Shown: positions 43,521-55,835, numbered from the stretch's first letter. The stretch: 64,000 bases of DNA from Nomascus leucogenys (GCF_006542625.1 NC_044402.1:106107185-106171184), one strand, 5' to 3'. Translations and numbers: made by a program. The notes: a model not told the origin generated them from the sequence alone.

Positions 43521-43767
43521 GCTGGATGGGGCTGGTGGGACACCAGAACTGGGAGGCAGAACTGGCCTCCCTCAAGGCAGTAGTGGGCGTCTGAGTCTGG
43601 CTGTTAGAGCAGAGCTGTGGGCAGTAGCTCCCTCCTTATGAAGCCGGGCTCTGGGCCTCCCCTCTTGCCTCTTCTGAGAGAAGTAACCATCCGGTTGGAG
43701 GGCCTGGAGGTTACTCCCTCACCGGGAGCGGCACTTTATCGCCTGCCCCGTCTCCCCTTCCTCATTG

Positions 43768-43935
43768 TTTCTCAGGGCTGGCTGCATGTTCAAAATCACT
43801 TGGGGAGTCTAAAGGGAATATGAACGCCCAAATCCTGCCTCCAATTAGTGAAATCAGAATCTCTGGAGCCAAGTATGAGTATTTTTGTTAAAGCTCCTCC
43901 AGTTGTACCAATGGGCAGCCAGGCTTGGGAATGCC
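43768..43935. mobile_element. MER5/MER20-type hAT fragment
   Basis: 'GCTGGCTGCATGTTCAAAATCACTTGGGGAGTCTAAA', 'CAATTAGTGAAATCAGAATCTCTGGAGCC', 'GTTAAAGCTCCTCCAG'. Diverged. Confidence 0.6.
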
Positions 43936-45444
43936 AAGAGTAGCAGTTAAGAACTCAATCTTTGGAATCAATGAGACTCACATCTACTCACATCTATGAC
44001 TCGCTACATGGTGATGGGCAAGTTACTCAAGTGTTCCTTGGCGACTAATTGGTAGAGCAGCATTTTCCAACCTTTTTCATGACACGGCACACAAAGAAAA
44101 TAAGAATATTTGTAGAGCATCCCAGAGTAAATAAATGGGGCAGGGAGACCTTCTCAGACACTCTGGCCATCTTGAGATCAGAGAGGATCTGTATCTGTGC
44201 ACACTTGTGCCCCTTTCAAAACAAGCTGGGAGGGAGGCTTTACAGAGAGGAGCAAGTGGGGAGATTTTTATCAAGTCAACTCACCATAGGGTATTAGAGC
44301 TAACAGGGATCTTAGTAAATGATATGTTCCAATTCCCTCATTTCACACTGAGGAGTAAACTGAGGCTAGAGAGGTGGGGTGACTCACTTGAAGACTGTGC
44401 TGGAGTGGTGTCAGCAATTGCCCTTGGTCAAAATCAAATGCCAGGCCGGGGGGCCGTGTTCCCTCCTGTTGATCACAGGGCAGCCATCAAAGAACCGCCC
44501 CCCTCCCTTGTCAGGGGATCTCACTTACATCATCCTGGATGACAGGTTGATTCATTGGCCCTACACAGCCCAGGAGGATGGCTGAGAGACAACCATCTTG
44601 AAGTGTGGGTGCCTATGGGGAATGACAGCGAGCAAGTTTCTTTGCTCTTTTTCTTTTTCTTTTCAATCTGGAAAGCTGCAATCAATGAGTGTGTGCAGAA
44701 TTAAAGCCAGATTATAGGAACAGAGGTAAAATCAGAGAGACTGACAAGTCGACCACTCAGCATGCTGAAGTCATTTGTCTAGCTAGAGGATCGTTTTTCC
44801 CCTTGAGGTTTATTTAAGTTGTGGAATGGCTGAGGTTTGGGGGAGCTGTTAGGGTTCTGACACTGGAGCTGCTTTTGCACTGCTGATTTATAACAGACTC
44901 ATGATGCTGGAAATGCTGGTTGCCCTGTTTGTATGCAGCCCAGAACCACCCACCCCCTCAACTCCACACCTCCATGCTGCATGGAGATGAAAATCCAGAA
45001 TGTAAAATATGAAATCTGTTGGTGACAAAGAAGGGCTAGGAAGCCACTGGTTACAAGGGTTTGAAAGCGGAAGCCAGGTGCATTCTTTCCAGTATGGCTG
45101 CAGACTGTCTTTAAAACAGATGTCACCCGCTCCCCTGCCATTCTCTTTGCTTAGGGGAGGCGCAGAGTTCCAGAATGGGAGACAATAGGCATTAATATCC
45201 ATTGGAATGACAGCTGTTTATGACTTGCTTTGCTCAGGACACGTGTCCCCTAAGCAGAATGATTAGCACTGCAGCAGAATACGATATTTGTGGGTAATCA
45301 AAAGCGAAAGGCAGATCATTTGGACTAATGGGAAGCAAGGTCCACGCCAGCCTTTCTGGAAGTTCCCACTAAGAATAAATAATAAAATGAGTTCATAGCA
45401 GTAGCCTCCCTCCCCCTCGTAACATGGTGGATTTGTTTAGTGTA
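43936..45444. other. 1.5 kb mostly unique intergenic sequence
   Basis: MIR-like traces at 43940-44040 and 44300-44410 are weak. 'CATTTTCCAACCTTTTTCATGACACGGCACAC' at about 44062 may be an old hAT end. A 135-residue frame at 44135-44542 has no recognisable domain. No gene supported. Confidence 0.45.
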
Positions 45445-45745
45445 TCCTGGGAAAACTTACCTGCCTTGCCAGGGTGTTATGAGGATTAATTAATGTTTAT
45501 AAAGTGCTTGGAATTCCACTGAAGAAAGGTACCTTGTCGATGCAAATTATTATCATTATATAGTGCCTTTCATCCCAGAATCTCCTAGTGCTTCCCCAAC
45601 AATTAATTAAGCCTCACTACACCCCTGCGAGGGAGGAAAGCATCATTCTGTCCACACTAATACGGCAGAGTTTCTGCACCTGAGTCACAGAGTCTAATGT
45701 TCAAGTCGCCCTCCAGGAGGGAGAGAGACTCCATTAGTGAGCATC
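45445..45745. mobile_element. MIR fragments, two orientations
   Basis: 45445-45515 ends like a plus-strand MIR ('GCCAGGGTGTTATGAGGATTAATTAATGTTTATAAAGTGCTTGG'). 45545-45745 has a loose minus-strand SINE pattern ('TTATCATTATATAGTGCCTTTCATCC', 'ACCCCTGCGAGGGAGG'). Confidence 0.5.
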
Positions 45746-45759
45746 CCTAAGTGCTTCAT

Positions 45760-46520
45760 AATACATGAGTTGCTAACAATGCAAGGCAAAGCACTATACA
45801 CCCATACCTATGGCCATAAGGGCTTGTTTAATTTTGTTTGGTTCCTAATTGTCTGGGCTGCTTGTTTTATTTTTCTCCCTTCTTTGTAAAGCAATAAGGT
45901 GCTTGTCAGAGGAGAGCCCAATTAGCAACTGTAATGAGTTACGGTGTTTTGAGACACCTTCTAATCCTATTCCTTAGCATCTATCACTCCAGAAACAGGT
46001 TGCACCCTTCCCCTCACCATACAGCCCTCCCCCCGCAAAAGAAGTTAACTTATCTTTAGCAAAAATCATAAAGGATTTACTAACAGGATGGACAGTTAGA
46101 CGCCGTGTTAGCAATCTGGAAGCTGCATCCTCGTCTAACATGTGAGCATCTTAAGTGTGTATTGTAATTCTTTTTTCATTACAAGTGCAGTAATTCATAA
46201 ACACAAATCTCTTGTATTGGCTGCTTTTAGAAGGAGTCTGAAAATCAAGTGAGCATGTATAACATTGCAGGGGGATGGTATGTGCTGGAGAAATATCAGC
46301 CTGCACAGTCCTTACCAAATGCATTTTGAAACAGAACTTTTTGGCATTGGTTCTGTATAAGCTTTAAGACAGGAATTTCCCCACAAGGCCAACTTTCTAG
46401 TCATGAAAACCTGGGAAGAAAAATCATGATTTCCAACTCTAATTATATCTCAGAGGTTGAGTCATCATGTGACCTCAGAAACATTTCCTAAACTCACATA
46501 AAGCTTCCAATTTCTCTTGT
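45760..46520. other. repeat-free AT-rich block, possible regulatory element
   Basis: No interspersed repeat recognised. Homeodomain-like motifs (CCTAATTGTC, CCAATTAGCA, TAATGAG, GTAATTCATAA) are frequent. No coding frame. It is a candidate conserved non-coding element by appearance only. Confidence 0.35.
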
Positions 46521-46529
46521 GCACATCTC

Positions 46530-46765
46530 GGAGCTAGAAGACCCAGTTTCCCAGTTGGGTTGACCACTTACCAGTCATGTTACCCTGGACAAGTCACTAA
46601 CCTTTCTGAGGCCCAATGTCTTCATCCATAAAATGGGAATAATGGTGGCTCCCCTAACCTAACCTATGTTTTATGTTGTATAGATGAAATGAGGTCATTT
46701 TTATGTGGGATTGCTTTGTAAACCATGAAAGCTATGTAAGTGTAAGTGACTGCTAATAGCAGGAG
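46530..46765 (+). mobile_element. MIR SINE
   Basis: 'AGCTAGAAGACCCAGTTTCCCAGTTGGGTTGACCACTTACC', 'GACAAGTCACTAACCTTTCTGAGGCCCAATGTCTTCATCCATAAAATGGGAATAATGG', then a decayed 3' half. Plus strand. Confidence 0.82.
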
Positions 46766-46949
46766 TCAAGTCATCTTAAGAACCCTGCAGTTATAGGAAG
46801 ACAGACTTGTTCATAGTCATAAATCACACCGAGCAGTAGCCACCTCTAAGGTGTGGTGTGCTTATTATCTATGCTAAGTAGCACTGATAGGGAAGTTAGA
46901 GAGTTCTAAGACTGAAAATCTTCAGCATTATCAGATGGATTATAGAACA

Positions 46950-47515
46950 CGGTTTTGTTGGTCTAGCCTTTCCCCATCTTACCCCACCCTGCCACCACCA
47001 CCTAGTCTCCTAATTCCATTGAGGAATTATTTCCTAACACCATGTAATCCTGGTTGGACTTTTATGTGTGGAGTCTCCTCCACACCCTCATATAGGGTGG
47101 GCACCCAGGTTGGCCAATCAGAATATTCCGTCTTCTGGCCTAAGGGATGGGTGTCAACTCAAGCATGGCCAATTGGGGGTATTTTCAATGACTGATGTAC
47201 AAGTGTTGGGAGAAAGTCCGCTGAAATTGCTAAGCTGGGAGGATGTGAGTTGTCTACTACTTGAACAAAGCCTGCTTGAGAGTGTCACCAAGCAAAGACA
47301 AGCTGAAGCAAGACAGAGATGATTACTGAGGACACATGTGTATGATTGGGGAATGGTTTAATGCCTTCACAACATTACCTGTGCTCTTGAATCAAACCGT
47401 GCCTTGACTCCTGATTTCCCAAGTATATAAGCCAATGAATTCCCATTTTATTTAAGCTAATTTGAGTTGAATATCTACTCCTTGCAATAGTAAAAGGCTT
47501 ACTGATACTGTCATG
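46950..47515 (+). mobile_element. old LTR/MER-type repeat, name uncertain
   Basis: 'GTAATCCTGGTTGGACTTTTATGTGTGG', 'TTGGCCAATCAGAATATTCC' (with a CCAAT box) and the ending 'ATAAGCCAATGAATTCCCATTTTATTTAAGCTAATTTGAGTTG..ACTGATAC' suggest an old LTR or MER-type element on the plus strand. The internal 84-86 residue frames have no support. Confidence 0.5.
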
Positions 47516-48215
47516 AGCCGATGAAAAGCAGATAAGATTTATCAGTTCACCTTTGGGGGAAGGTGAGCCACATAAACGTAACCTTCATGATTAGATGAAG
47601 CAGTTGCTTTGTGATTCTTTTCATGGTACCTGTGAAGTGGATAGAAAAAATGATTTGAAATGACCTTGTTTTTCAAAGGGAATATAGTTGGCTTTCTCAC
47701 ATAGTCAGCAGAGCATCATTAGAAACTTGGGGTCCATTCTCCCTGCCTGCTTCTTATATTTAAAGTATATTGTCAACCAGTATCCATTTTCCTAATATTA
47801 GTTCCTCTGTTTGGGCTTCCCCATCTCTTTCTACTCCGACCGCATCAGAAGTCTTCATTCTCTTCTCATTGCTCTGCCATTTGCATCATATTCGCAATAG
47901 GGTTAGGTACTGCCCTGTGGATAGATTGAAAACTCTTTGGAGAAAAGTTTGGAACTCCTGAATGTTTAGTGCACTGCCTTATACATGATGGGATCTTGCA
48001 TTTGCTAAATTGGTGTTGGATGTGACATACCACTCAGTAGATTTAAGGGAAGGCTAAAGCACAAAAGAATATTTTATTCTGAGATCAATCTGATTGGTTA
48101 CACCAGCCAAAGCACTCAAATGTAACTGGTGTGTGTGGTGGGGGGTGTGTGTGCACATGCACGTGCTTTAACTCACAGGCTTTTTGTTGACTGGTTTGAG
48201 GTACATGCGTACTAG
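47516..48215. other. intergenic sequence with L2 tail remnant
   Basis: 47895-48020 ('GGATAGATTGAAAACTCTTTGGAG', 'TTTAGTGCACTGCCTTATACATGATGG') resembles an L2 3' end. A GT-rich stretch lies at 48125-48170. Otherwise nothing is recognised. Confidence 0.45.
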
Positions 48216-48219
48216 AGTG

Positions 48220-48456
48220 CATAGTTATAAGCTTCAGTTCTGGCACCCATCGGCCTGGGTTTGAATCCTCACACACTGTGTGGCTTTTGGGTGAATCATT
48301 ATATAATCTCTCTGTGTTTCATTATTTTTATCTGTAAAAAGAACAAAAAACCCCTCATTATTGTGAAAATTAAATTGACTTGCACCAGTAGAGTAGCTAG
48401 AACAGTGCCTGGATCACAGCAAATACTCAATAAATTTAAGCTTGTATTATTATGAA
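48220..48456 (+). mobile_element. MIR SINE
   Basis: Full-length plus-strand MIR: 'CTTCAGTTCTGGCACCCATCGGCCTGGGTTTGAATCC', 'ATCTCTCTGTGTTTCATTATTTTTATCTGTAAAAAG', 'AGTAGCTAGAACAGTGCCTGGATCACAGCAAATACTCAATAAATTTAAGC'. Confidence 0.85.
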
Positions 48457-51284
48457 TGAACTCTGGCTTAGAGTATTCATTCATCTGAGTGTATAGACAC
48501 AGAATCCAACAGCTCCTCTCTACCACACAAGGTGCACTTCGTATTGTTCTTGATTGTTTTGCCTGAGAGGTTCAGCTGCTCGATTCTCCATACTGGATCA
48601 CCATCCTGTGGGGCTGGGCAGCAGGTGGCATGCTCATAAAAGCCTATCATGGTGTGTCACCACCACGGCAAGTCACAGATGGCGTCCTGAGACACCGTGA
48701 TGCAAACCGGCAAGAGGAGACTGAGATATCCATCAAGCTTCCGTGAAGAATCACAGAGCTCCTCATTTATGTGCTTGTCAACATTTTATCCACGTTTATT
48801 ACCATCGTGAGCGTTTATTTTTCCTTATCATGTCCCAGTGGTAGATTTTCAGTCTCTATAGTTATGGACATAAACTTTCACATTTTCACCAATTTCCTTC
48901 CCTGTCAGCCCTCTTCTGATCTGTATTTGCATCCTCTTTCTTGTGTGAGAAACATAGCTTGCTCACAAGTGTCGAATGGATGACACGTTTCTCATGGTAA
49001 GGCAAGTTTATATGTCCTCTGAGATCTCCTCAAGGCACCTCCTGACCTCCACGCACTTCATTCATAGAGCTTTGAAATTTGTTCAACTTGCTAGCAAGTC
49101 GGAGAGTATTTACAGAGCAGGGATGAGTCAAATGGGGAACATGAACAGATGGAGAAGAGCCAGTTGTTATGCTTCAAGTACGTTTCCCACATTGGAATGT
49201 GTCAAAGCCTGGCGGTATACATTGCATGCGAGTCACCCACATAGTATAAAACTGATTTAATTTACTACCAAACGCCTTCATTTTGCCATTACATAATCAT
49301 AAATGTGCCCCCAAAGAGGCAGTGTTAGAACATAAGCCAGGGCGAAGAGCCAACCAGACATGAGTTCTAGTCCTAGTTATGCAACCTCGTTCATGTTCCT
49401 ACAAATCCTCAGTGGCCTTTCAGATCTGTGACAGGACATACCTTGACACCACTCTGGTCTGTTGACTTGTCTGTCATTTACCTACCTGGTGAGCTGTGCG
49501 GTTTGGCAGCTAGATTCCTGGGCATGCTGGAGAGATACTGGGGAACTGACACTGGTGCCTTGAGATGTCGTGGCAACTCTCAGCTCCACCCGCCCCCACA
49601 TCCTGTCTACTCTCTAGTGAAATTGCTGCTCTAAAAAAAGAGCTCAGAGCAGCTTGAGAAGGGCCTGGAGAGGATGGCCCTCCTCACATTTCCCCCCAAG
49701 GTCTTGCTGTTAAATCTCCCACAAGCTCTAAGAGCAAATTGTCAGTGATCCACTTACCCGGCCCTAAACACCTCAGCCACATCTACCCGGATGAAGGAAA
49801 CTGCTTTCAGGGATAGATGCATCTCAAGAAAGTTGGCTATAAAATGGATTTTTATAAAGAGAATTCCATTTTCTCCTGGCTTCCATTACAAAATTGGAAA
49901 ATTTGTCACACTGGAGGAAAGAATCCTCTCAGGAGACAAAAATGAACATTTGGGATGAGAAATTAATGTAAAGCCATAGCAATGACACGTCTCTCATTGG
50001 AACGCACCAGTGCCTGCTGGGAACCACCTCATGGTTCACTTTCCCTTTGAATCATTTCCAGTGTTTTGTGGAAGCGTTGGAACTCATGAACCTAATACAC
50101 ACTGTCAGTCCTTCCCCTCCCCCACCCAAGACTTAGAATTGTCTCCGTGAGCAAAGGTTCTATTTCCATGTTCTTGCATCTCACGGAACTTGCTACTGCT
50201 CACTCGTATTAGTTTGAATATGGCTTTAGGCTGCAACGTAACATTTTATTCATTCATTCACTCATGTATACCCCACTTCATTCCTATAAATAATTTGATG
50301 TGGCTTAAACGAATAAACGAGATAAAATGGTGTATTTGCATTTCAGATTTAATTCTACTTGTTTCATTTTTACTTGCATTTCAGATTTAATTCTACTTGT
50401 TTGCCCTAATTAAGTCAATTTTGACATTTTAATGTCATGAGCCATAGCATTAAATAATAAATATTAATCTATTGGAGCTGAAAGAGTCTGATAGGTCATC
50501 TGGGCTACCTCCCACCCAGTACAGCTTCCACCATAGCCTGTCCAGTGAAATGGAGTGGTCTTTCTACCCTGGCTCTATAACAGATCATAAGAAACTGAAC
50601 AAAACTTTTCCCATCATGTGGTTCATGAGACGCCCTAGTTTAAGATCTGAAGCTTGGTGAGTTTCCCAGTAGGTGGAGAAGAAAAGTTCTATTCCATCTG
50701 GAAAGACTGTCACCAATTACCCAGATAATTTCCCACTACCAGGGCATAAACAGAGTTTATTCTCTCAGTAGCAATACCTGGGGCATTTCTAGCTTTTTCT
50801 CCTTTTTAAGGTTCCTAGAAAAGCAATAAGCCTTTGCTCTCTGAACCCTGGCTTTACGCCACCTCCTCACCTCCAGATGAAAACTGCTTATTTCATTGTC
50901 AGCCACACTTGATTCAGTGGAATTTCCCAAACTTTGTCCACAGAATCTTCCTGCTCCAAACTTCCCATTTGGGGGTCTATTCCCTGGGTTATTTCTGCTT
51001 TGAAGACTGTGTAATTGTGAATAAGGCACTAGGTCCTTCTCTTACACCCACAAGGGGTTATTCTGGCTTTCCCCTGGGAGTGTTGGGAGGATGTGGGCAG
51101 AGACATTGAGCTGACAGTTTAGCTGCCCAGCTGAGTGCCAGAGACTTCTGATCTCTCTCTGCCTATTCTGTGCGGGTCAAGGGCACCTTCTTCTGCCAGT
51201 GGCACACAATCCCTCAGAACTGTGAAAAGTGCCACCCGTAGCATTGTTCCAGCATCACAGGGAACATCCACATAATGCAAAGTT
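48457..51284. other. 2.8 kb mostly unique intergenic sequence
   Basis: A MIR-like trace sits at 49320-49420. The rest is unique, with one perfect 29-bp direct repeat at 50336-50402. Small frames (up to 94 residues at 48976-49260) have no family resemblance. Confidence 0.5.
50336..50402 (+). repeat. perfect 29-bp direct repeat, 38-bp period
   Basis: TTGCATTTCAGATTTAATTC followed by TACTTGTTT occurs identically at 50336-50364 and 50374-50402, separated by 9 bp (CATTTTTAC). Confidence 0.97.
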
Positions 51285-51660
51285 GGTGTGTCAGTCTGCA
51301 TTCACTAGACTATGCTGCTGGAACCCCCAAACCTCAGTGACTTACAGCACAAAGATGCTGGGACTTATAGCATGGCCCGTCTGCAGCCCAGCTCTGCCCC
51401 TCACAACTGCTGGGGATCCAGGCTGATAGGGATCCCTTGGCTGGTACGTGCCATTGTCATGCAGAGGCAAAGAGCAGTGTCCAAACCTCATGATAGCTCT
51501 CCCAGTATCTGCTCATAAGTGGCATATGTCACTGTTAGGTTCTAGTGGCCAAAGCACATCATATAGCCCTGTCTGATGTCAAAGTGGTGGGGATGAACAC
51601 TACAGCTTAGGGAAGCACAGATACTACTCTATCCAGCAAAGGAGAGATGTATAATCCTTT
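51285..51660 (-). mobile_element. old LTR-like repeat, name uncertain
   Basis: 'GTCAGTCTGCATTCACTAGACTATGCTGCTGGAACCCCCAAACCTCAGTGACTTACAGCACAAAG' and 'GATCCAGGCTGATAGGG', then 'CCAAAGCACATCATATAGCCC', follow a known old LTR on the minus strand. The family is not certain. Confidence 0.55.
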
Positions 51661-52292
51661 TGCAGCGAGAGAGGTGAATTGGGACCAATAAAGCAATCAA
51701 CCTCAGTTGGTGACATTATAGTTTGGGGAAGGCTCCCATGGAGGAGCTAACTTGTTTACACCAATTATAACCTATCATAGAGTTTCACTGTCCAGATTTG
51801 GGGGGCATCAGCTCACTGTCGTTTCTTCCAGAAGCACTGAGCATCCTCCGTAAATTTTCCTGACCCTTCGTCATGCCACCCCCTTCACTCTCTGCCTCGC
51901 CATCCACACACGCTCCCATAGCACCTGGGTTTGCTTTTTTCTGCTCTCCCAAATTTTCTACCTCCCCTTCTTTTCCAGGCTGTTATCCTTCCCAAAGCCT
52001 CCTCTAGTGCCTAGAGGTGTGATACACAGATGTCCTTGCCTGCTCCCATTTCCTTTGCTGGGTGAGGTAAGGGGAGGCCTCAAGTCCTTATGGTGAAGGA
52101 AGGACGGCAAGACATAGCATGTTCTTGACTGCAGGAGGCAGCTTGCTTTCATTTGCTCTCGCTCTGAATTTCTTTAGTTATGATCACATATTTAACATAA
52201 ATCAGGTATCTCACACTACAAGAGTTTACCTTCTGCCACTGGACTTCCCTGAGTTTATAGATGAGACTCATATTTTCCCTGCTAGCAAAGCT
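51661..52292. other. unique intergenic sequence
   Basis: C/T-rich L2-like patches around 51850-51970 are suggestive only. No gene. Confidence 0.45.
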
Positions 52293-52305
52293 TCTGTTCC
52301 TTCTT

Positions 52306-52622
52306 TTTTGTTTATTTTTTATTTTTTATTTTTTTGGGGATGGAGTTTCACTCTTGTTGCCCAAGCTGGAGTGCAACGGCATGATCTCAGCTCACTGCAA
52401 CCTCCGCCTCCCTGGTTCAAGTGATTCTCCTGCCTCAGCCTCCTGAGTAGCTGGGACTACAGGCATGCACCACCACCATGCCCAGCTAATTGTTTGTATT
52501 TTTAGTAGAAATGGGGTTTCACCATGTTAGCCAAGCTGGTCTTGAACTCCTGACCTCAGGTGATCTGCCCACCTTGGCCTCCCAAAGTGCTGGGATTACA
52601 GGTGTGAGCCACCGCACCCGGA
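52306..52622 (-). mobile_element. full-length Alu (AluS-like)
   Basis: A minus-strand Alu with perfect 13-bp duplication TCTGTTCCTTCTT (52293-52305 and 52623-52635). The tail is (TTTTTA)n-like. There is a small CCACCACCACC expansion in the middle. Confidence 0.95.
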
Positions 52623-52737
52623 TCTGTTCCTTCTTATGCTAAGATGTTATCTGTCTCTTTCGCCATCTTTGGTTATGTATGCATTGCTTTCCTGTTAACT
52701 TTTCTCTGGAAGATATGCCCAGTGATTGCACTTTTAA

Positions 52738-52740
<3 letters not shown>

Positions 52741-52804
<64 letters not shown>
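52741..52804 (+). repeat. compound (CT)n(GT)n microsatellite
   Basis: About 13 CT units, then GTTTCT, then about 14 GT units. Confidence 0.95.
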
Positions 52805-52805
<1 letters not shown>

Positions 52806-52913
52806 CCAGTTTCTATTTGTTTTCCCTGGACTGCAGTGGATAAGTAAATTCATTTCTGCCACTCAGTCATATGGGAGCCCTGAGCAGGGTATCATCCACA
52901 TCTGCTGAACTGT

Positions 52914-52945
52914 CTCACCACCACCACCACCACCACCACCACCAC
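52914..52945 (+). repeat. (CAC)n trinucleotide repeat
   Basis: About ten uninterrupted CAC/ACC units, only 110 bp from the CT/GT microsatellite. The polyhistidine stretch in one frame is an artefact. Confidence 0.95.
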
Positions 52946-53239
52946 CTTCCTCCCCTCTTCCAAAAGTGCCACTATTTCTTTATAACTCTCAGGACCATCC
53001 TCCTGCCCAGAAGATGCTCAGTACAGATGAACATTTTCAATCTTATGTCCAAGTGTGCTTCTTCTGGCATTGCACTGTTCCTTATTGTTGGTGCACAATT
53101 TCATAATTCTGTTTAAGCCCCCATATAATGTAGAGAAATAGCTCAGGGTTGTTGCCACACAATGACACTTCAAGATCATCTCCAAAACAATGCTTCTATG
53201 CACCAGGACCTCCATGGTTCCCTTTACCAAACTGTCTGT

Positions 53240-53691
53240 CTGTTTATTTTTAAATTTTATTTTAGGTTCAAGAGTACATGTGCAGGTTTGTTACATAGGT
53301 AAATTGTGTGCCACGGGGGTTTGGTGTACAGATTATTTTGCCACCCAAGTAATAAGCATAGTACTTAATAGGTAGTTTTTTTTTTAATCCTCTTTCTCTT
53401 CCCACCCTCCACCCTCAAGCAGGCCCCAGTGTACATCATTCCCTTCTTTGTGCACCTGTGTTTTCAATAGTTAGTTCCCACTTAAAAGTGAGAATATGTG
53501 GTATTTGGTTTTCTGTTCCTACATTAATTCACTTAGGATAATGGTCTCCAGCTCCATCTATGTTGCTGCAGGGTACATGACCTCACTCTTTTTTATGGCT
53601 GTGTAGTATTCCATGGTGTATATGTACCAAATTTTCTTTATCCCAGCATGTAGGTTGATTCCACATCTTTGCTGTTGTGAATAGTGCAAAC

Positions 53692-53722
<31 letters not shown>

Positions 53723-54024
53723 GAGATGGAGTTTCACTCTTGTTGCCCATGCTGGAGTGCAGTGGTGTGACTTTGGCTCACCTCAACCTCTGCCTCCCAG
53801 GTTCAAGCAATTCTCTTGCTTCAGCCTCCCAAGTAGCTGGGATTACAGGCATGCGCCACCATGCCTGGCAATTTTTTTGTATTTTTAGTACAGACGGGCT
53901 TTCTCCATGTTGATCAGGCTGATCTGGAACTCCTGACCTCAGGTGATCCACCTGCCTCGGCCTCCCAAAGTGCTGGGATTACAGGTGTGAGCCACTGCGC
54001 CTGGCCAAATAGTGCAAGTTTTCT
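53240..54024 (-). mobile_element. 5'-truncated L1 (primate-type), split by an Alu
   Basis: The minus-strand L1 3' end starts with AATTTTATTTTAGGTTCAAG, 'GTACATGTGCAGGTTTGTTACATAGGTAAA', and runs through 'AATAGTTAGTTCCCACTTAAAAGTGAGAATATGTGG' to 'GATTCCACATCTTTGCTGTTGTGAATAGTGC'. About 470 bp of L1 is present without the Alu. It covers the 3' UTR and the last codons of ORF2 and is not functional. Confidence 0.92.
53697..54007 (-). mobile_element. Alu nested in L1
   Basis: A minus-strand Alu with T24 tail. The duplication AATAGTGCAAACTTTCT (53680-53696) / AATAGTGCAAGTTTTCT (54008-54024) differs at two positions. Confidence 0.95.
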
Positions 54025-54654
54025 ATAGCTACTTAAAGAACTCCAGTTTGAACACTGCATACCCCGCCCAGTCTCCTCTGATGGATCAGACAAGGAGCTC
54101 CTCTGCCCCAAGCCTATGACTCACAGAATACTCTGGCAAGAGGGGGCCTTACCACTGGCCCAGATCAAGACCCTAGTGCAATTTAGGTAAGGAGTTGTCT
54201 TGGTTTCCACCCAGAAAGGTTATGACCTTTGACCCTCATGATGTTTGCATTCCTGCCCCTATGCCTAATCCTGCTGTTTGGGACAAAGGATGCTAACCTA
54301 TAAATTGCTAGTTTCTTTCTTCCAAAGTATGGCCAACCATTGAAATCATATAAAGCCAACCACCTCATGAAAGAACACACATTGAGAGAGGGCTGTTTAA
54401 ACAAATGTTTAGTGAGCTCCCGCCTCACAGAACCATGGAGTAGAATGAAGACCAGTCTTCTAGAGAGAACAATTGATTCCAACCCTTTCATTTTATAGAG
54501 GAAGAAACAGAAATCCAGAAAGTCAAGTAAAACTTGCTTGCCAGGCTGACGAATGACAGGAAGTAGATTTCTTATCTCTTAAAGCTTTGCCATGTCCCGC
54601 CTTAAAATAAGCACAGTAATTTTTTTCAGGAGACAACAGACTCACAAAGAGATA
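54025..54654. other. unique sequence with old SINE trace
   Basis: 54430-54580 has a minus-strand ancient-SINE pattern ('TTCCAACCCTTTCATTTTATAGAGGAAGAAACAGAAATCCAGAAAGTC'). The rest is unique. Confidence 0.45.
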
Positions 54655-55542
54655 TGTTTTATTTTTATTGCTGCATAATATTTGTCCATATTTATGGGTA
54701 CATGTGATATTTTGTTACATGCATAGAATGTGTAATGATCAAGTCAGAGTACTTAGGGTATCCAGCACATGTATTTATCATTTCTGTGTGTTGGAAACAT
54801 TTCAAGTCCTCTCTTCTAGTTATTTTGAAATACACAATACGCTGTTGTTAACTATAGTCACCCTACTCTACTATCAAACACTGGAACTGTTCTCACTGTC
54901 CATTTGTATCCATTAACTAACCTCTCTTCATAACCCTTAGCCTACCTATATATATTTCCTAGCATCTGATATCTATCATTCTACTTTCTACCTCCATGAA
55001 ATCAACTTTTTTAGTTCCCACATGAGTGAGAACACGTGATACTTGTCTTTCTGTGCCTGCCATATTTCACTTAACATAATGACCTCCAGTTCCATCCATG
55101 TTGCTGCAGATGACAGAATGTCATTTTCTACAGCTGAATAGTATTCCATTGTACATATATGCCACATTTTTAATCCATTCAGCCATTAATGGATACTTGG
55201 GTTGATTCCATATCTTTCCTTTCCTTCGGATAAATACCCAGTAGTGGGATTATTGGGTCATATGATAGTTCTATTTTTAGTTTTTTGAGAACTCTCCATA
55301 CTGTTTTCCATAGTGGCTTTACTAATTTACATTGCCACCAACAGTGTGTAAGAGTTCCCTTTTATCCACATCCTTCATCTGTTACTTTTTATCTTTTTAA
55401 TAATTGGCATTCTAACTGAAGTAAGATATCTCACTGTGGCTTTGACTTGCATTTCCCTGATAATTAGTGATGTTGAACATTTTCTCATTTCTCAACATTC
55501 TTCAAAATCTCTCAAATTTGGGGCCACTTCTATGTCTTTTTT

Positions 55543-55835
55543 TTTTTTTTTCCAAGACAGAGTCTCGCTCTGTCACCCAGGCTGGAGTGCAGTGGCACGA
55601 TCTCAGCTCACTGCAAGCTGCACCTCCCAGGTTCATGCCATTCTCTTGCCTCGGCCTCCCAAGTAGCTGGGACTACAGGTGCCCGCCACCACACCCAGCT
55701 AATTTTTTGTATTTTCAGTAGAGACAGGGTTTCACCGTATTAGCCAGGATGGTCTTGATCTCCTGACCTTGTAGTTCACCCGCCTCGGCCTCCCAAAGTG
55801 CTGGGATTACAGGCGTGAGCCACTGTGCCCGGCCT
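55543..55835 (-). mobile_element. AluY-like element nested in L1
   Basis: A minus-strand Alu with a perfect 15-bp duplication TTCTATGTCTTTTTT (55528-55542 and 55836-55850). The variant pattern ('CCAGGATGGTCTTGATCTCCTGACC', 'GGTTCATGCCATTCTC') is AluY/Sc-like. It splits the L1 ORF2 remnant. Confidence 0.95.

Noticed and set aside
52871..53116. A frame with a polyhistidine stretch
   Set aside because: It is the translation of the (CAC)n microsatellite.
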